Source: Neokomagataea anthophila (GTDB taxonomy: Bacteria; Pseudomonadota; Alphaproteobacteria; Acetobacterales; Acetobacteraceae). From it: DNA of 64,000 bases. The first letter of the stretch is position 1; each line of letters opens with the position of its first letter. A model generated the notes under the pieces. It made no database searches. It was given only the letters and a program-made list of their open reading frames with translations, and was not told the origin of the DNA. The stretch covers positions 1-64,000 of the forward strand of contig NZ_JAGRQH010000010.1 of assembly GCF_018122595.1 (NCBI RefSeq), written 5' to 3'. Both the position numbers and the translations under genes were made by a program. Below are positions 26,106-35,410 of this stretch, in pieces.

Positions 26106-26465
26106 TTTTTGTATCGATGTTTTAATGGTATTTTTCATGAGAGTGGGGTCGAAGGGCTTAGAGATATACTGTCCGGGTGGATAATATGTTTCTAGGTAGT
26201 GATTATTGGCATGACCTGAGCTAAAAATAATAGGTATGCCGCGTTGATGAAATACGCGTGCGAGGGGTAGAGCTTCGCCATCCGTGAGTTTGACGTCGAG
26301 AATGGCGCAATTGATGCTGTGCGTATCAATGCGCTCTAAAGCAGAGAGTGCTGCCTCGCATGATGAAAACGGACCGTAGCTTTTAATGTTAAGCTCCGCC
26401 AAGAGCATTTCGATTTCGAGTGAAATCAGTAGCTCATCTTCAACAAGGAAAACACATTTATTCAT
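26100..26465 (-). CDS. Single-domain response regulator
   Basis: A 121-residue stand-alone receiver domain. The start at 26465 is set by the conserved [11 protein letters not shown]; a longer frame overlaps the kinase tail. Receiver residues are E9/D10 (acidic pocket), phosphoacceptor D57 in [13 protein letters not shown]82 in FSSGHAN and K103 in ISKPFDP. No output domain is present, which is common for partners of HWE/HisKA_2 kinases, where small receivers pass or drain phosphate. The start overlaps the kinase stop by 8 bases, so it is translated with the kinase and is probably its direct partner. Confidence 0.9.
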   Translation of the reverse strand: MNKCVFLVEDELLISLEIEMLLAELNIKSYGPFSSCEAALSALERIDTHSINCAILDVKLTDGEALPLARVFHQRGIPIIFSSGHANNHYLETYYPPGQYISKPFDPTLMKNTIKTSIQKS

Positions 26466-29400
26466 AGGTGTAACAGCGTTTGGGTAAGGTGAGGGTTTTG
26501 CTGAAAAGATGATTATTCGATGTTGTTTCGCTGGTCGCATTTAGTTGGCGGATGGAAATATCTTCTAGAATACGCCCAAAGCCTTTTTGCGGTTCGAAAG
26601 AGCGTTGTCGTTTTTTTTCTTCTGTCCATTCAAGGTACAAAAGGTCATTTTGTATGCGCCAAGTGACGGTGAGTTTACCTTTGGCATCGGAATCTAGGGC
26701 GCCATATTTTACGGCATTGGTAGACCACTCATGGAAAATGAGGGCTAATGAAGACAGGGCATCCTGATGTATCAAGATGGGGGGGCCGGAAAAAGATAAG
26801 TGAGCGAGGTCTTTATAGGGTGTTAAAATAGCAGATATGAGTTTGTCTAAGTGGGGCTTGTCATGATTGTCTGTTGTCGGTGTTGCTGCGTGGGCTGTGC
26901 CTAAGGCCACGATACGTTCACGCATACTCTTTGCGAAGAGTGGAACATTGTCGTGTCGTTGGGCGGCAATGGTGATCATGCTACCGATGATAGCAAATAG
27001 ATTTTTGATGCGATGGTTCATTTCGCGAACCATGAGTTCACGCGTTTCGACCAGTATATGTTCTGGTGTTACATCAATAGAAACACCAATAAGTGTAACC
27101 GGTATCTGGTTGGCAATCAGGTGGCCATAACCGCGTATCCAGCGTGTTTCTCCACTGCGTAGAATAATACGAAAACTGCAGTCAAATTTTTCTATTCCTT
27201 TGAGCGCAAGATCAAGATTTTCCTGAAGAATACTTTGGTCCGATGGAAAGACGAGCGCGCCTGTTGTGGTGTTTGTACTGTGTGGGGAGATGGAGGCGCC
27301 ATTCCCTACGTCAATAGTTGTTTGAGAGAGGGATGGACAATAACTCCAAATACCAATCTGTGCGGCTTTAATGGCAAGGTTTAATCGATCCCGTTCGGCG
27401 GAGAGTTGGCGCTCAAGGGAAAGAGCATCTGTAATATCTGTAAAGACGAGTGTGGCGCCGTTAATTGTGGCAATGTCGCTGTGGTATGGCAGAATGCGCA
27501 GGGCGTAAACGCGCAATTTATCACGTGTGGTGATACGTTTTTGGACGATGCTTCCGCTTTTGGCGACGTTCAGGGCATCAAGGTGATAGCTGTTTATGTC
27601 AAAGGGGCTGGCAACATCGGCGAGTGGACGACCCTTGTCAGTATTTTTTAGAGGAAATAAATGTGTTACAGCTTCTGTGAAGTTGCGGATGCAGGCTTTA
27701 TTATCAATAACGATGACAGATAAGTTTGTTGATTCTAAGAAATTCTTCAGATCGTTATTTGATGTTGATAGTTGCCCTATTTTTATTTTTAGTTCGTCGT
27801 TAACGGTCGATAGCTCTTCGTTTGTCGATTGAAGCTCTTCGTTCATCGACATCATTTCTTCATTTGAGCTTTTTAATTCTTCGTTGGCTGTTTCGAGTTC
27901 CTCTGTAGCCATGCGAAGGCTGTATCGTGCGTGCCGTAATTCATTTTCTAACTGCTCGATATGATCGTGATTATTTTCAAATTCGTCAAAATCATCATCA
28001 AGGCGTGGCGTGGTGGAGGCCGCCTCCATAAAGATAATGAGAAGGGTCTCATTATCAATAGGGTCGCAGGCAATATCAACTGTGTGGATGATAAATTCAG
28101 TACGAATTTCAACCTTGCGTGCGATGACTTTGCGCATTTTAACGCGTGTTTCGCGGATAATTTGACCGAGTACGGTCCTTAGGTCAGGGCCTGATAGAGT
28201 AAAAATATTAGCACCATCAATATGGCTGACAGGAAAGTGAAAATATCGCCCTATCTTTCCAAAGGCAGATATTATTTCATTTTCTTTATTAATAACGGCT
28301 GTAGGAAAAGAATATTTCTCTAAAACTCGGTGTGATATATTTTTGTTATTGATGTTTTGAATTGGAATTTGTTTGTCAGGATTTTTTTCGATCCGGATTT
28401 TATTATAGTCAGTATTGGGAAGGGATAGGGGGTAGGTCTTGCTCTCAGGGGAGCGCAAAAAGATGCGTGCATGAAGGTCTATTGTTGAGAAATAGCCCTC
28501 AAAGCGCCCCATACTGTCGGATGGGCCAAGAAACAAAAAGCGGTCAGGTTTGGTTGCAAAGTGTAGTATCGGAGCGACGGATTTTTGTAGGGTATCGTTA
28601 AAGTAAATTAGAACATTACGGCATGATATCAGATCAACCTTAGAGAATGGTGGGTCTCGTAACAGGTTATGATTAGAAAAACGTACCATATTACGGATGT
28701 AAGACGTTACTTTGAATTTGTCCGATACGGGGGTGGTATATCGTTCTTTTAGGTGCTCAGGGATGTCGATTAAGGAGGCAAGGGGGTAAGTGCCTTCTCG
28801 AGCAATATTGAGCATATTATCATCAATATCAGAGGCAAATATTTGAACTGATATATGGTGCGTGAGGCCTGATAAGCGTACGGTTTCAGCGAAAAGCATG
28901 GCAATGCTATAGGCTTCTTCACCGCTTGAGCAGGCAGGCACCCAGATGCGTAGTTCATCATTGGGAAGGGCTTGATGTACGAGAGGTTCGATTACCTGTT
29001 CATGTAATTTTTTAAAGGCTTCGGGGTCGCGAAAGAATTTCGTCACGTTAATGAGAAAATCTTTGAAGAGGGCTTGGCCTTCTTTGGGGTCATTTTTGAT
29101 CAATTCTAAGTATTTTTGTTCAGACTCTATCCCAACAATGTGCATACGTCGGGCTATGCGTCTTAGTAGAGTAGAGTGTTTGTAGCCCGAAAAATCATGC
29201 CCGACGACAGCGCGTAGCTCACGACATAATTCGTCCATCTGTTCATGAATGAATGTCATATTTGCGGTCAAAGGTGTTGCTGCAATGCGCTTAAGATATT
29301 TTTGGATGTTGGGGATAATGTCAGCGGGTGGATATATGAAATCAATAAGCCCAGTGCTAATCGCGGAAAGTGGCATGCTATCATAGCGTGCCGTTTCTGG

Positions 29401-29865
29401 AGTCTGCGCAATGCACAGGCCACCGTATTCCTTGACACTTTGAGTGCCTAAGGTGCCGTCGGCGCCGGTACCAGAAAGAACAACGCAGGCGGAATTATTT
29501 TTTTGGTCTGAGGCCAGGGAACGAAAAAAATCATCAATAGGTCGGCGCACGCCGCGCGGTTGTATGAAGTCTGTAAGTTCGAGTTTCCCTTTGGTGAGCA
29601 ATAAGCCATGCCCTGGAGGGATGATATAGACGTGGTCAGGAAGAAGGGTTTCTCCGCCTTCACATTGTAGAACGGTTAGGCCGGTATGCCGGTCAAGAAG
29701 TTGTGCAAGTAGGCTGTGATAGTCAGGGTCTAAGTGTTGAACGATGACAAAGGCCATATTGGTTGGACATTGTGCTGTTGAAAACATGGACCGGAGAGCC
29801 TCGATCCCGCCAGCAGATGAACCAACTCCAACAATGAAGGGGGCGGCGTGTGGTGTGTCTGTCAT
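26458..29865 (-). CDS. CheB-CheR-PAS-HWE hybrid sensor histidine kinase
   Basis: A large cytoplasmic fusion of about 1135 residues (residue numbers here from this start). Domains: CheB methylesterase, about 8-185, with GSSAGG, VQHLDP and SGTGADG giving the Ser-His-Asp triad; CheR methyltransferase, about 205-475, with the AdoMet loop WVPACSSGEEAYSIAM and ISCRNVLIYF; a PAS-like segment; an NEEL-rich coiled coil, about 640-700; two PAS domains; then an HWE/HisKA_2 kinase with phosphoacceptor His near 951 (REMNHRIKNLFAI), N-box FHEWSTNAVKYGAL and the WxE signature LEWTEE. No membrane segment. The start at 29865 follows the LOV gene stop by 16 bases; an ATG at 29898 overlapping that gene is the alternative. 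The domain layout resembles CheB/CheR-PAS-HWE kinases of unknown signal in other alphaproteobacteria. Confidence 0.88.
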   Translation of the reverse strand: MTDTPHAAPFIVGVGSSAGGIEALRSMFSTAQCPTNMAFVIVQHLDPDYHSLLAQLLDRHTGLTVLQCEGGETLLPDHVYIIPPGHGLLLTKGKLELTDFIQPRGVRRPIDDFFRSLASDQKNNSACVVLSGTGADGTLGTQSVKEYGGLCIAQTPETARYDSMPLSAISTGLIDFIYPPADIIPNIQKYLKRIAATPLTANMTFIHEQMDELCRELRAVVGHDFSGYKHSTLLRRIARRMHIVGIESEQKYLELIKNDPKEGQALFKDFLINVTKFFRDPEAFKKLHEQVIEPLVHQALPNDELRIWVPACSSGEEAYSIAMLFAETVRLSGLTHHISVQIFASDIDDNMLNIAREGTYPLASLIDIPEHLKERYTTPVSDKFKVTSYIRNMVRFSNHNLLRDPPFSKVDLISCRNVLIYFNDTLQKSVAPILHFATKPDRFLFLGPSDSMGRFEGYFSTIDLHARIFLRSPESKTYPLSLPNTDYNKIRIEKNPDKQIPIQNINNKNISHRVLEKYSFPTAVINKENEIISAFGKIGRYFHFPVSHIDGANIFTLSGPDLRTVLGQIIRETRVKMRKVIARKVEIRTEFIIHTVDIACDPIDNETLLIIFMEAASTTPRLDDDFDEFENNHDHIEQLENELRHARYSLRMATEELETANEELKSSNEEMMSMNEELQSTNEELSTVNDELKIKIGQLSTSNNDLKNFLESTNLSVIVIDNKACIRNFTEAVTHLFPLKNTDKGRPLADVASPFDINSYHLDALNVAKSGSIVQKRITTRDKLRVYALRILPYHSDIATINGATLVFTDITDALSLERQLSAERDRLNLAIKAAQIGIWSYCPSLSQTTIDVGNGASISPHSTNTTTGALVFPSDQSILQENLDLALKGIEKFDCSFRIILRSGETRWIRGYGHLIANQIPVTLIGVSIDVTPEHILVETRELMVREMNHRIKNLFAIIGSMITIAAQRHDNVPLFAKSMRERIVALGTAHAATPTTDNHDKPHLDKLISAILTPYKDLAHLSFSGPPILIHQDALSSLALIFHEWSTNAVKYGALDSDAKGKLTVTWRIQNDLLYLEWTEEKKRQRSFEPQKGFGRILEDISIRQLNATSETTSNNHLFSKTLTLPKRCYTYE

Positions 29866-29881
29866 GGTACGATCTATTGTA

Positions 29882-30430
29882 TTAGAGGTGGGAGGCATCA
29901 ATTTGGTCCAGCATGATTTTGGCTTGTGCGATGCTTGCGGCCGCATTCGCCACGACGGAAAGTGAGCCGGATAAAACGATCCTATTATTGCTCATGGTTT
30001 TTGGAATTTCAGAAAGTGTGGTTTCTAAAACGTGTTCGTACTGTGATAAAATATCAGGATACGTGTTGCTGATATCAAATTGAGATGCAAATAAATACTG
30101 TGTATTTTCGAGGCAGTCTTTTAATTTTGATATAAATAATAGATTAATAAATGGGGTGCCATCTTTTTTGAAATTTACGAGTGGTACGCGTATATTGTTA
30201 ATATTTTTATTATAAATAAAATCACGAATACGCTGCCTGTTGTGCTTATTTTTTGAGTTATTTTGAAGTGCGCGGCAATTTTTTCCGTATAGGTCATTGC
30301 CATTATATCCAGTTAGTTCTTCGAATTTTTTATTAACGTAGATTAGGGGGTGGTCATATTTATTGTGCGCAATCGAGATCGCAATAGATGTATTGTCGCA
30401 GTATTGAGAAAGAAGTTGTGGAAGAGGCAT
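29882..30430 (-). CDS. LOV-type PAS photosensor protein
   Basis: A 182-residue soluble protein made of one LOV domain (about 12-122) and a C-terminal helical tail. LOV hallmarks: IYVNKKFEELTGYNGNDLYGK, then the adduct-forming Cys52 in GKNCRALQ (consensus GRNCRFLQ) with N51, R53 and Q56, and FMN-contact residues N86 in LVNFKKDG, N96 in FINLL and Q117 in ASQFD. All positions expected for flavin binding and photoadduct formation are present. No output domain is attached; the tail could dock onto the kinase encoded next, whose gene starts about 16 bases later. Likely a blue-light (or flavin-redox) input to that kinase. A start at 30430 fits the family N-terminus. Confidence 0.85.
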   Translation of the reverse strand: MPLPQLLSQYCDNTSIAISIAHNKYDHPLIYVNKKFEELTGYNGNDLYGKNCRALQNNSKNKHNRQRIRDFIYNKNINNIRVPLVNFKKDGTPFINLLFISKLKDCLENTQYLFASQFDISNTYPDILSQYEHVLETTLSEIPKTMSNNRIVLSGSLSVVANAAASIAQAKIMLDQIDASHL

Positions 30431-30562
30431 TGGTGATCCGAAATGTAAAATTTCGGGCGATTATAATTAAAAAAACAATGTATTGAAAGTTTTTTATTTA
30501 AATGCGCATTCGACATGATTGGTATTTTTTGTGTGTATTCATGTCGAATGTCATAATATCTA

Positions 30563-31057
30563 TTATATAGATATGTATTGTCTTTTTGCCCAAAGCAGTG
30601 ATTCTGTTTTTGATGGGTGTATATTTATGTTTAATACTTCACCAAATACAACAGTATGTGTTCCTACGTCTTGTAGGTTGGAAACTGTACACTCAATAGA
30701 GACTAATGCATCTTCCAGGATGGGTTGTTTGTACTTTCCTGTGTGCCATGCTCCCAAGGAAAAGCGCTCTTCCATACTCACAGCGCTGGTTGCGAAATGG
30801 TTGGACAGAGTTTCATGGCCGTCAGACAAAATATTGACCGCAAATGTACCGTTTTTGAGTAACACCGGGTGGGTTTTTGTTTGTCGGTTGATGCACACCA
30901 ATAAAGTTGGGGGCGTATCGGTCACGCTGGAAACAGCCGATGCCGTAAAGCCGTAACGACCGTGCTCCCCATCTGTCGTGATGATTGTCACGGCACTAGC
31001 CAGGCGCGCCATAGCGTCACGAAACATTTGCGTGTTGATTTGGGGTGAGGTGTTCAT
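30563..31057 (-). CDS. Flavin reductase (HpaC/RutF-like)
   Basis: A 164-residue flavin reductase-like protein with the family blocks FRDAMARLASAVTIITT, YGFTASAVSSVTDTPPTLLVCINR and the C-terminal HTVVFGEV. Such enzymes reduce FMN or FAD with NAD(P)H for a partner monooxygenase; no monooxygenase is nearby. It lies about 130 bases upstream of the LOV gene on the same strand. Both proteins handle flavin, so a link is possible, although the gap contains AT-rich sequence that could be a separate promoter. Confidence 0.85.
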   Translation of the reverse strand: MNTSPQINTQMFRDAMARLASAVTIITTDGEHGRYGFTASAVSSVTDTPPTLLVCINRQTKTHPVLLKNGTFAVNILSDGHETLSNHFATSAVSMEERFSLGAWHTGKYKQPILEDALVSIECTVSNLQDVGTHTVVFGEVLNINIHPSKTESLLWAKRQYISI

Positions 31058-31226
31058 GCGGGTCCAGTCGGTTCGTATTCAAAGGGCTGTCAATATGCGT
31101 TTATCGTGGAAAGCCTCAAGGGTTTTGTGTGTTGAAAGATGTTTCGACGGGTAGATAGTGGCCTCTATCAGCTTAAAATCACATTATATAAATTGACATA
31201 TTATAACATTTAGCTTTTTTTAAAAC

Positions 31227-31410
31227 GCGATGGTTCTCCGTTCCGCGGGGATGAAAAGGGAATGCGGTGTGAGGCCGCAGCTGCCCCCGCAACTGTTTAT
31301 GGCGAGAGGGTTGGTCAATGAGGCAGGTGCTTCAGTCACTGAAAGCTCAGAAGAGTTTTTGGGAAGGCGACCAATGTTTGGTGACCCATGAGCCAGGAGA
31401 CCTGCCATCA
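31227..31410 (+). ncRNA. Cobalamin riboswitch
   Basis: The leader before the TonB receptor contains the adenosylcobalamin aptamer: ggttctccg followed by aaaagggaatgcggtg, then the core cagctgcccccgcaactgt, the gggaaggcg strand and, at 31390-31406, the B12 box agccaggagacctgcc, a full match to its consensus. Downstream gccat/atggtc can form a small expression-platform hairpin ahead of the start. It should repress the receptor and transport operon when cobalamin is plentiful. Confidence 0.95.
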
Positions 31411-31457
31411 AAAATGGTCACGGACGGCACCTAAGGGCGGGGTGTACTGAAGGCTGC

Positions 31458-33707
31458 ATGAGGATCATGTGGGGTCGTAGTGATGCATTATGGAGAAGGT
31501 GTTTCGCACTTATGCGGAGTTATTGCATCCGGGCGTGTGTGCCTGTTGCGTTGTTGGGTTTGAGTGTCTCGAATGTTCATGCTGAGGATGAGCACATTGT
31601 AGCGCATGGGCAAGCCACAGCTTTACGGTCTACCCCAGTGATTGGTGGAAGGCTGGGGTTAACTGCTCAGCATAACCCTGCAACCATTAATATTATTACG
31701 CGTAGCTTGATGGAGTTACGGGGCATTGCTCACTCAGATGATGCTGCGGATAGTGCTCCGGGTGTGACGTCTGGTGGTTCGCCGGGGAATCCTGCGCAAT
31801 TAATGATGCGCGGTTTTACTGGGGGGCAGGTTTTAGTGCTGCGTGATGGGATCTATTACGGTCCGACCACGATGGTGAACCGGCCTCTGAATACGTTTAA
31901 TCTTGAAAACGTGCAGGTGCTGAAAGGCCCATCTTCTGTGTTGTACGGGCAGGGGGCAGTTGGTGGAACGGTTGATATACGGACCCGTGATCCAGCTTTT
32001 GATGCTGCTCATGCTAATGCGCTGGTGTCGTATGGTAGTTTTAATACATGGAATGCGGGTGTAGGCGGGTCCATTCCTCTGTCATCGACTTTTGCTGTGC
32101 GTGCTGACTTTAGCCGGACGTCTTCTGTGGGGTATGTGCAGGGGGCCAACCCCCACAGTAAGGATCTGACGGTGACGGCATTGTGGCGTCCTAATGCAGA
32201 TTTTTCGGCTCGCTTGGGAGTTGATTATCTGACGGATCGTTTATCGACATATTACGGTGCGCCTTTAGTGCCTTTGCGGCAAACAGGCGATGCAGCCTCT
32301 GGTTTATTGACGTCGAGCCAAGGTCTGGGCCTGACTCGCAGTGAGTTGTGGAAGTATTATAACGTTTCTGATGCAAAAGCCGGGTCAGTGAATGCGACGC
32401 CAACGCTACATTTAGATTGGCAAGTGAACCCTCACTTTTCATTGCATAACAAAAGCTATGTTCTTTACGCTAAGCGTGACTGGAACAATGCTGAAACCTA
32501 TAGTTTTATGGAGAATGCGTCTGCTGTGGACGCTGCCGGCCGGTCCATTGCGGCGGGGCGTATTGGTCGAGACCGTTTCTACGTGTACCAAAACCAGCAT
32601 CAGGTTGGAGATACAGTACATGTTAGCTTTGATCACTCGGTATTCGGGATAAAAAACCGTTTGGTTCTTGGTGGGGATGCTTATTATTTGCGCTTTATTC
32701 GCAATAGGGGATTTCCTGATGCGGACTATGCTGACAGCGTGTCTATGACGGCGCCTCAGGGGGGTAATCTTGGACCATTTGAGGGAGAGTTACCGTACCG
32801 AAAGTCTCCGACTACGCTGACAGATGCGGCCGTTTTTTTAGAAGATGTCGTGACGGTTTGGGATCGCTTACGCATTGTCGGAGGGTATCGCTACGATTGG
32901 CTGCACTTAGATCGACAAAATTACAATCAAAATGGTGCGTTTAATGCCAAGAGCAGCTTTCAGGGTCGTTATAATCCCAGCAATTTCCGGATAGGCCCTG
33001 TTTATGACATCACGCCTACGGTGAGTGTGTATGGCGTCTTTAGTACGGCGGAAGACCCACCAGGTGCGAATTTATTCCTCGCTAATCGTGGCCAATTTTC
33101 TGCACTGTCACACACGATGCAGGGGGAGGTCGGTACGAAAGCTACGTTGTTGAATGGTCGTGCGACTACAACTTTGGCACTTTATAATATTGATCGGCGC
33201 CGCATTTTGGTGGCAACGGGCCCGGATAGCGTAGCGAATGCTGGGCGGCAGGTTTCTCGTGGTGTAGAATGGGATGGCAATCTTTCTCTGACGCATCATG
33301 TCAGCCTGTCTGGGAATGTAGCCTATACGGACTCGCATTTCGGATCTGGGTTTATGCCTTCAGCCGGTATGGATGCTTCTGGTAATCAAGCGCCTAATGT
33401 TCCGCGTGTAACGGCGAATATGTGGGGTGTATGGTCACGTGTTGGGGAATTGCCGCTCGATCTGGGAGCGGGGATGCGTTACGTGTCTGCGCGCCAAGGA
33501 GATTATGCCAACACAATTACGCTCCATGATTATGCCACAGTGAATGTTTTTGCGGGCTGGCATATGACGAAGAACGTTACGGTGTATGGGCGTATCGATA
33601 ATATAGGCAATAAATATTATGTGCAGTGGGCTGATCCAAGCTATCCGGGCCAAGTCCTAATGGGGGCGCCACGCTCGTTCTCGATGAGCATACAGGCGGG
33701 TTTGTGA
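31458..33707 (+). CDS. TonB-dependent outer-membrane receptor under B12 riboswitch control
   Basis: A 749-residue outer-membrane barrel with an N-terminal plug. The plug shows ITRSLMELRG, then SAPGVTSGGSPGNPAQLMMRGF and VLKGPSSVLYGQGAVGG; the barrel ends with the aromatic-terminated SFSMSIQAGL. A TonB-box-like EHIVAHG follows the signal peptide. The overall style is that of the FhuE/siderophore group rather than classical BtuB, but the riboswitch and the following importer point to cobalamin or a cobamide. Possible starts are 31458, 31467 and 31512; the last gives the neatest signal peptide (MRSYCIRACVPVALLGLSV). Its stop overlaps the GTG start of the ATPase gene. Confidence 0.88.
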   Translation: MRIMWGRSDALWRRCFALMRSYCIRACVPVALLGLSVSNVHAEDEHIVAHGQATALRSTPVIGGRLGLTAQHNPATINIITRSLMELRGIAHSDDAADSAPGVTSGGSPGNPAQLMMRGFTGGQVLVLRDGIYYGPTTMVNRPLNTFNLENVQVLKGPSSVLYGQGAVGGTVDIRTRDPAFDAAHANALVSYGSFNTWNAGVGGSIPLSSTFAVRADFSRTSSVGYVQGANPHSKDLTVTALWRPNADFSARLGVDYLTDRLSTYYGAPLVPLRQTGDAASGLLTSSQGLGLTRSELWKYYNVSDAKAGSVNATPTLHLDWQVNPHFSLHNKSYVLYAKRDWNNAETYSFMENASAVDAAGRSIAAGRIGRDRFYVYQNQHQVGDTVHVSFDHSVFGIKNRLVLGGDAYYLRFIRNRGFPDADYADSVSMTAPQGGNLGPFEGELPYRKSPTTLTDAAVFLEDVVTVWDRLRIVGGYRYDWLHLDRQNYNQNGAFNAKSSFQGRYNPSNFRIGPVYDITPTVSVYGVFSTAEDPPGANLFLANRGQFSALSHTMQGEVGTKATLLNGRATTTLALYNIDRRRILVATGPDSVANAGRQVSRGVEWDGNLSLTHHVSLSGNVAYTDSHFGSGFMPSAGMDASGNQAPNVPRVTANMWGVWSRVGELPLDLGAGMRYVSARQGDYANTITLHDYATVNVFAGWHMTKNVTVYGRIDNIGNKYYVQWADPSYPGQVLMGAPRSFSMSIQAGL

Positions 33708-34453
33708 CGACTGGTTTGTCCATTACGGGCCTGTCCTCTCGGAGGGCAGGTTTGGTGGATGTGTCGTGCTCGGTGCCAGCGGGAAGCTGTGCTGCTGTAA
33801 TTGGGCCTAATGGTGCAGGAAAAACGACCTTATTACGGCTTTTGGCTGGATTGGACGTTCCACAAGCGGGCAATATCGTCTGGGGTGGAATTTCGGTGCA
33901 GAAGATGTGCTTGAAAGAGCGCGCGCAACGCATTGCTTATCTTTCACAGCACGAAGAGGCCGACCCTTCTTTTCCTGTAGAAGAGTATCTCCAGTTAGCG
34001 CGCCTGCCATTTGAGAAAAACACGGAGTTGGACCGTGCCAGTCTGGACGATGCGGTGGAGCGCTGTGGTGTACGGCCTTTTTTGCAGGCTCGGCTTGGGC
34101 AGTTGTCAGGTGGAGAGAGGCAGCGTGTCATGTTGGCGCGCTGTTTAGCGCAAACACCTGAGTTGTTGTTATTGGATGAGCCGACGAACCATTTAGATCT
34201 TGCCGCACGTGGCCAATTATTGCGTGTGGTGCGTGGTTTGCCATGTACCGTTGTGGCGGTTTTACATGACCTCTCTTTGGTGCCCGATTTTGCAGATCAT
34301 GTGCTGGTGTTACAGCACGGGATGTTGGCTTTAGAGGGTAAGGCAGATGATGTACTGCTATCTGCGGAATGTAGAGCAATTTTTCACTTAAATATTCAGC
34401 GGGCTTTGCTGCCAGATGGGGCGCGTATTTTAACATTTCGGGCAGAAGCATGA
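33704..34453 (+). CDS. ABC importer ATPase, probably cobalamin (BtuD/FecE type)
   Basis: A 249-residue nucleotide-binding subunit of a metal-chelate importer. Walker A is GPNGAGKTTLL (near residue 34), the signature motif is LSGGERQR, Walker B is LLLLDEPTNHLD, and the switch His is in VVAVLHDLSL. The GTG start at 33704 overlaps the receptor stop (GTGA) and its own end overlaps the ATG of the binding-protein gene, so the whole importer is translationally coupled. The riboswitch argues for cobalamin. Confidence 0.9.
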   Translation: MTTGLSITGLSSRRAGLVDVSCSVPAGSCAAVIGPNGAGKTTLLRLLAGLDVPQAGNIVWGGISVQKMCLKERAQRIAYLSQHEEADPSFPVEEYLQLARLPFEKNTELDRASLDDAVERCGVRPFLQARLGQLSGGERQRVMLARCLAQTPELLLLDEPTNHLDLAARGQLLRVVRGLPCTVVAVLHDLSLVPDFADHVLVLQHGMLALEGKADDVLLSAECRAIFHLNIQRALLPDGARILTFRAEA

Positions 34454-35400
34454 AGTATTTCAGTTTGCTTTGGGTATGCTTCATTTTCTCGGTAGGGACT
34501 GTGCATGCATTCCCCGTGACGGTGAAAAGCTGTGGGGTTCCCGTCACCTTCATGGCCCCTCCGCAGCGTGCGGTGTTTCATGATGTGAATATGACGGAAA
34601 TGGCTTTTGCCTTGCATCTGCAGGCTTTTATGCGTGGTGTAACCGGCATTACGGGGTGGAATAAAGAGACGGATGATTTTCGACGTGCGTTAGGTGATGT
34701 GCCGGAACTTGCGCCGCGTTACCCAACGTTAGAGCAGCTTATGGCGGCGCAGTCGGATCTTTTTGTTGCAGGGTGGAATTATGGCATGCGGGTTGGCGGG
34801 GATGTCACGCCGGAACGTTTGGCGAGTGAAGGTATTGCAAGTCTTGTACTGACGGAAAGTTGTCCGCGTGCAGGTGGGGCGCATCACCCGATCACTTTGG
34901 ATGCGTTGTTGTATAATGATGAATACCGTTTGGGGGTTGTGTTCGGTAAAGAGCATGAGGCGCGTATTTTAATTGATGGGTGGAAAGCACGGATTTCCGC
35001 ACTTGAAAAGTCTCTTTCTGGTATGCGGTCGGTGCCAGTTTTTTTGTATGATAGTGGCAGTGCAGAGCCTTTTACGGCTGGTCGTGATGCCTTGGTGACT
35101 GAATTGATACGCCTCGCTGGGGGGCGGAATATTTTCGATGATTTGCCGATTAATTGGGGAACGGCTTCTTGGGAAGAGGTGTCTGTTCGGCAGCCAGAAG
35201 TTGTGGTGGTGGTAGATTATGGGCATGGATCAGCGGAAGCCGTGGAAAGTTTGCGGCATCAAGCGTTGTTGGACGGGAGTTCAGCCATTATGCCGAAGCA
35301 TATTGTCGTTTTGCATTATGACGAAGTGACGCCGGGGCCGAAGAATATTGATGCGGTTGAAGCACTGGCGCATTTTCTGCATCCAGATGCGAAATGGTAG
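34450..35400 (+). CDS. Periplasmic substrate-binding protein, probably cobalamin (BtuF/FecB type)
   Basis: A 316-residue class-III binding protein with a signal peptide (MKYFSLLWVCFIFSVGTVHA). The two lobes are visible: an N-lobe with FHDVNMTEMAFAL and YPTLEQLMAAQSDLFVAGW, then a linking helix and a C-lobe with TELIRLAGGRNIFDDLPINWGTASWEEVSVRQPEVVVV, the standard pattern of the FepB/BtuF group. It delivers the ligand captured by the TonB receptor to the ABC permease. Substrate inferred from the operon. Confidence 0.88.
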   Translation: MKYFSLLWVCFIFSVGTVHAFPVTVKSCGVPVTFMAPPQRAVFHDVNMTEMAFALHLQAFMRGVTGITGWNKETDDFRRALGDVPELAPRYPTLEQLMAAQSDLFVAGWNYGMRVGGDVTPERLASEGIASLVLTESCPRAGGAHHPITLDALLYNDEYRLGVVFGKEHEARILIDGWKARISALEKSLSGMRSVPVFLYDSGSAEPFTAGRDALVTELIRLAGGRNIFDDLPINWGTASWEEVSVRQPEVVVVVDYGHGSAEAVESLRHQALLDGSSAIMPKHIVVLHYDEVTPGPKNIDAVEALAHFLHPDAKW

Positions 35401-35410
35401 GGTAGGCGTA

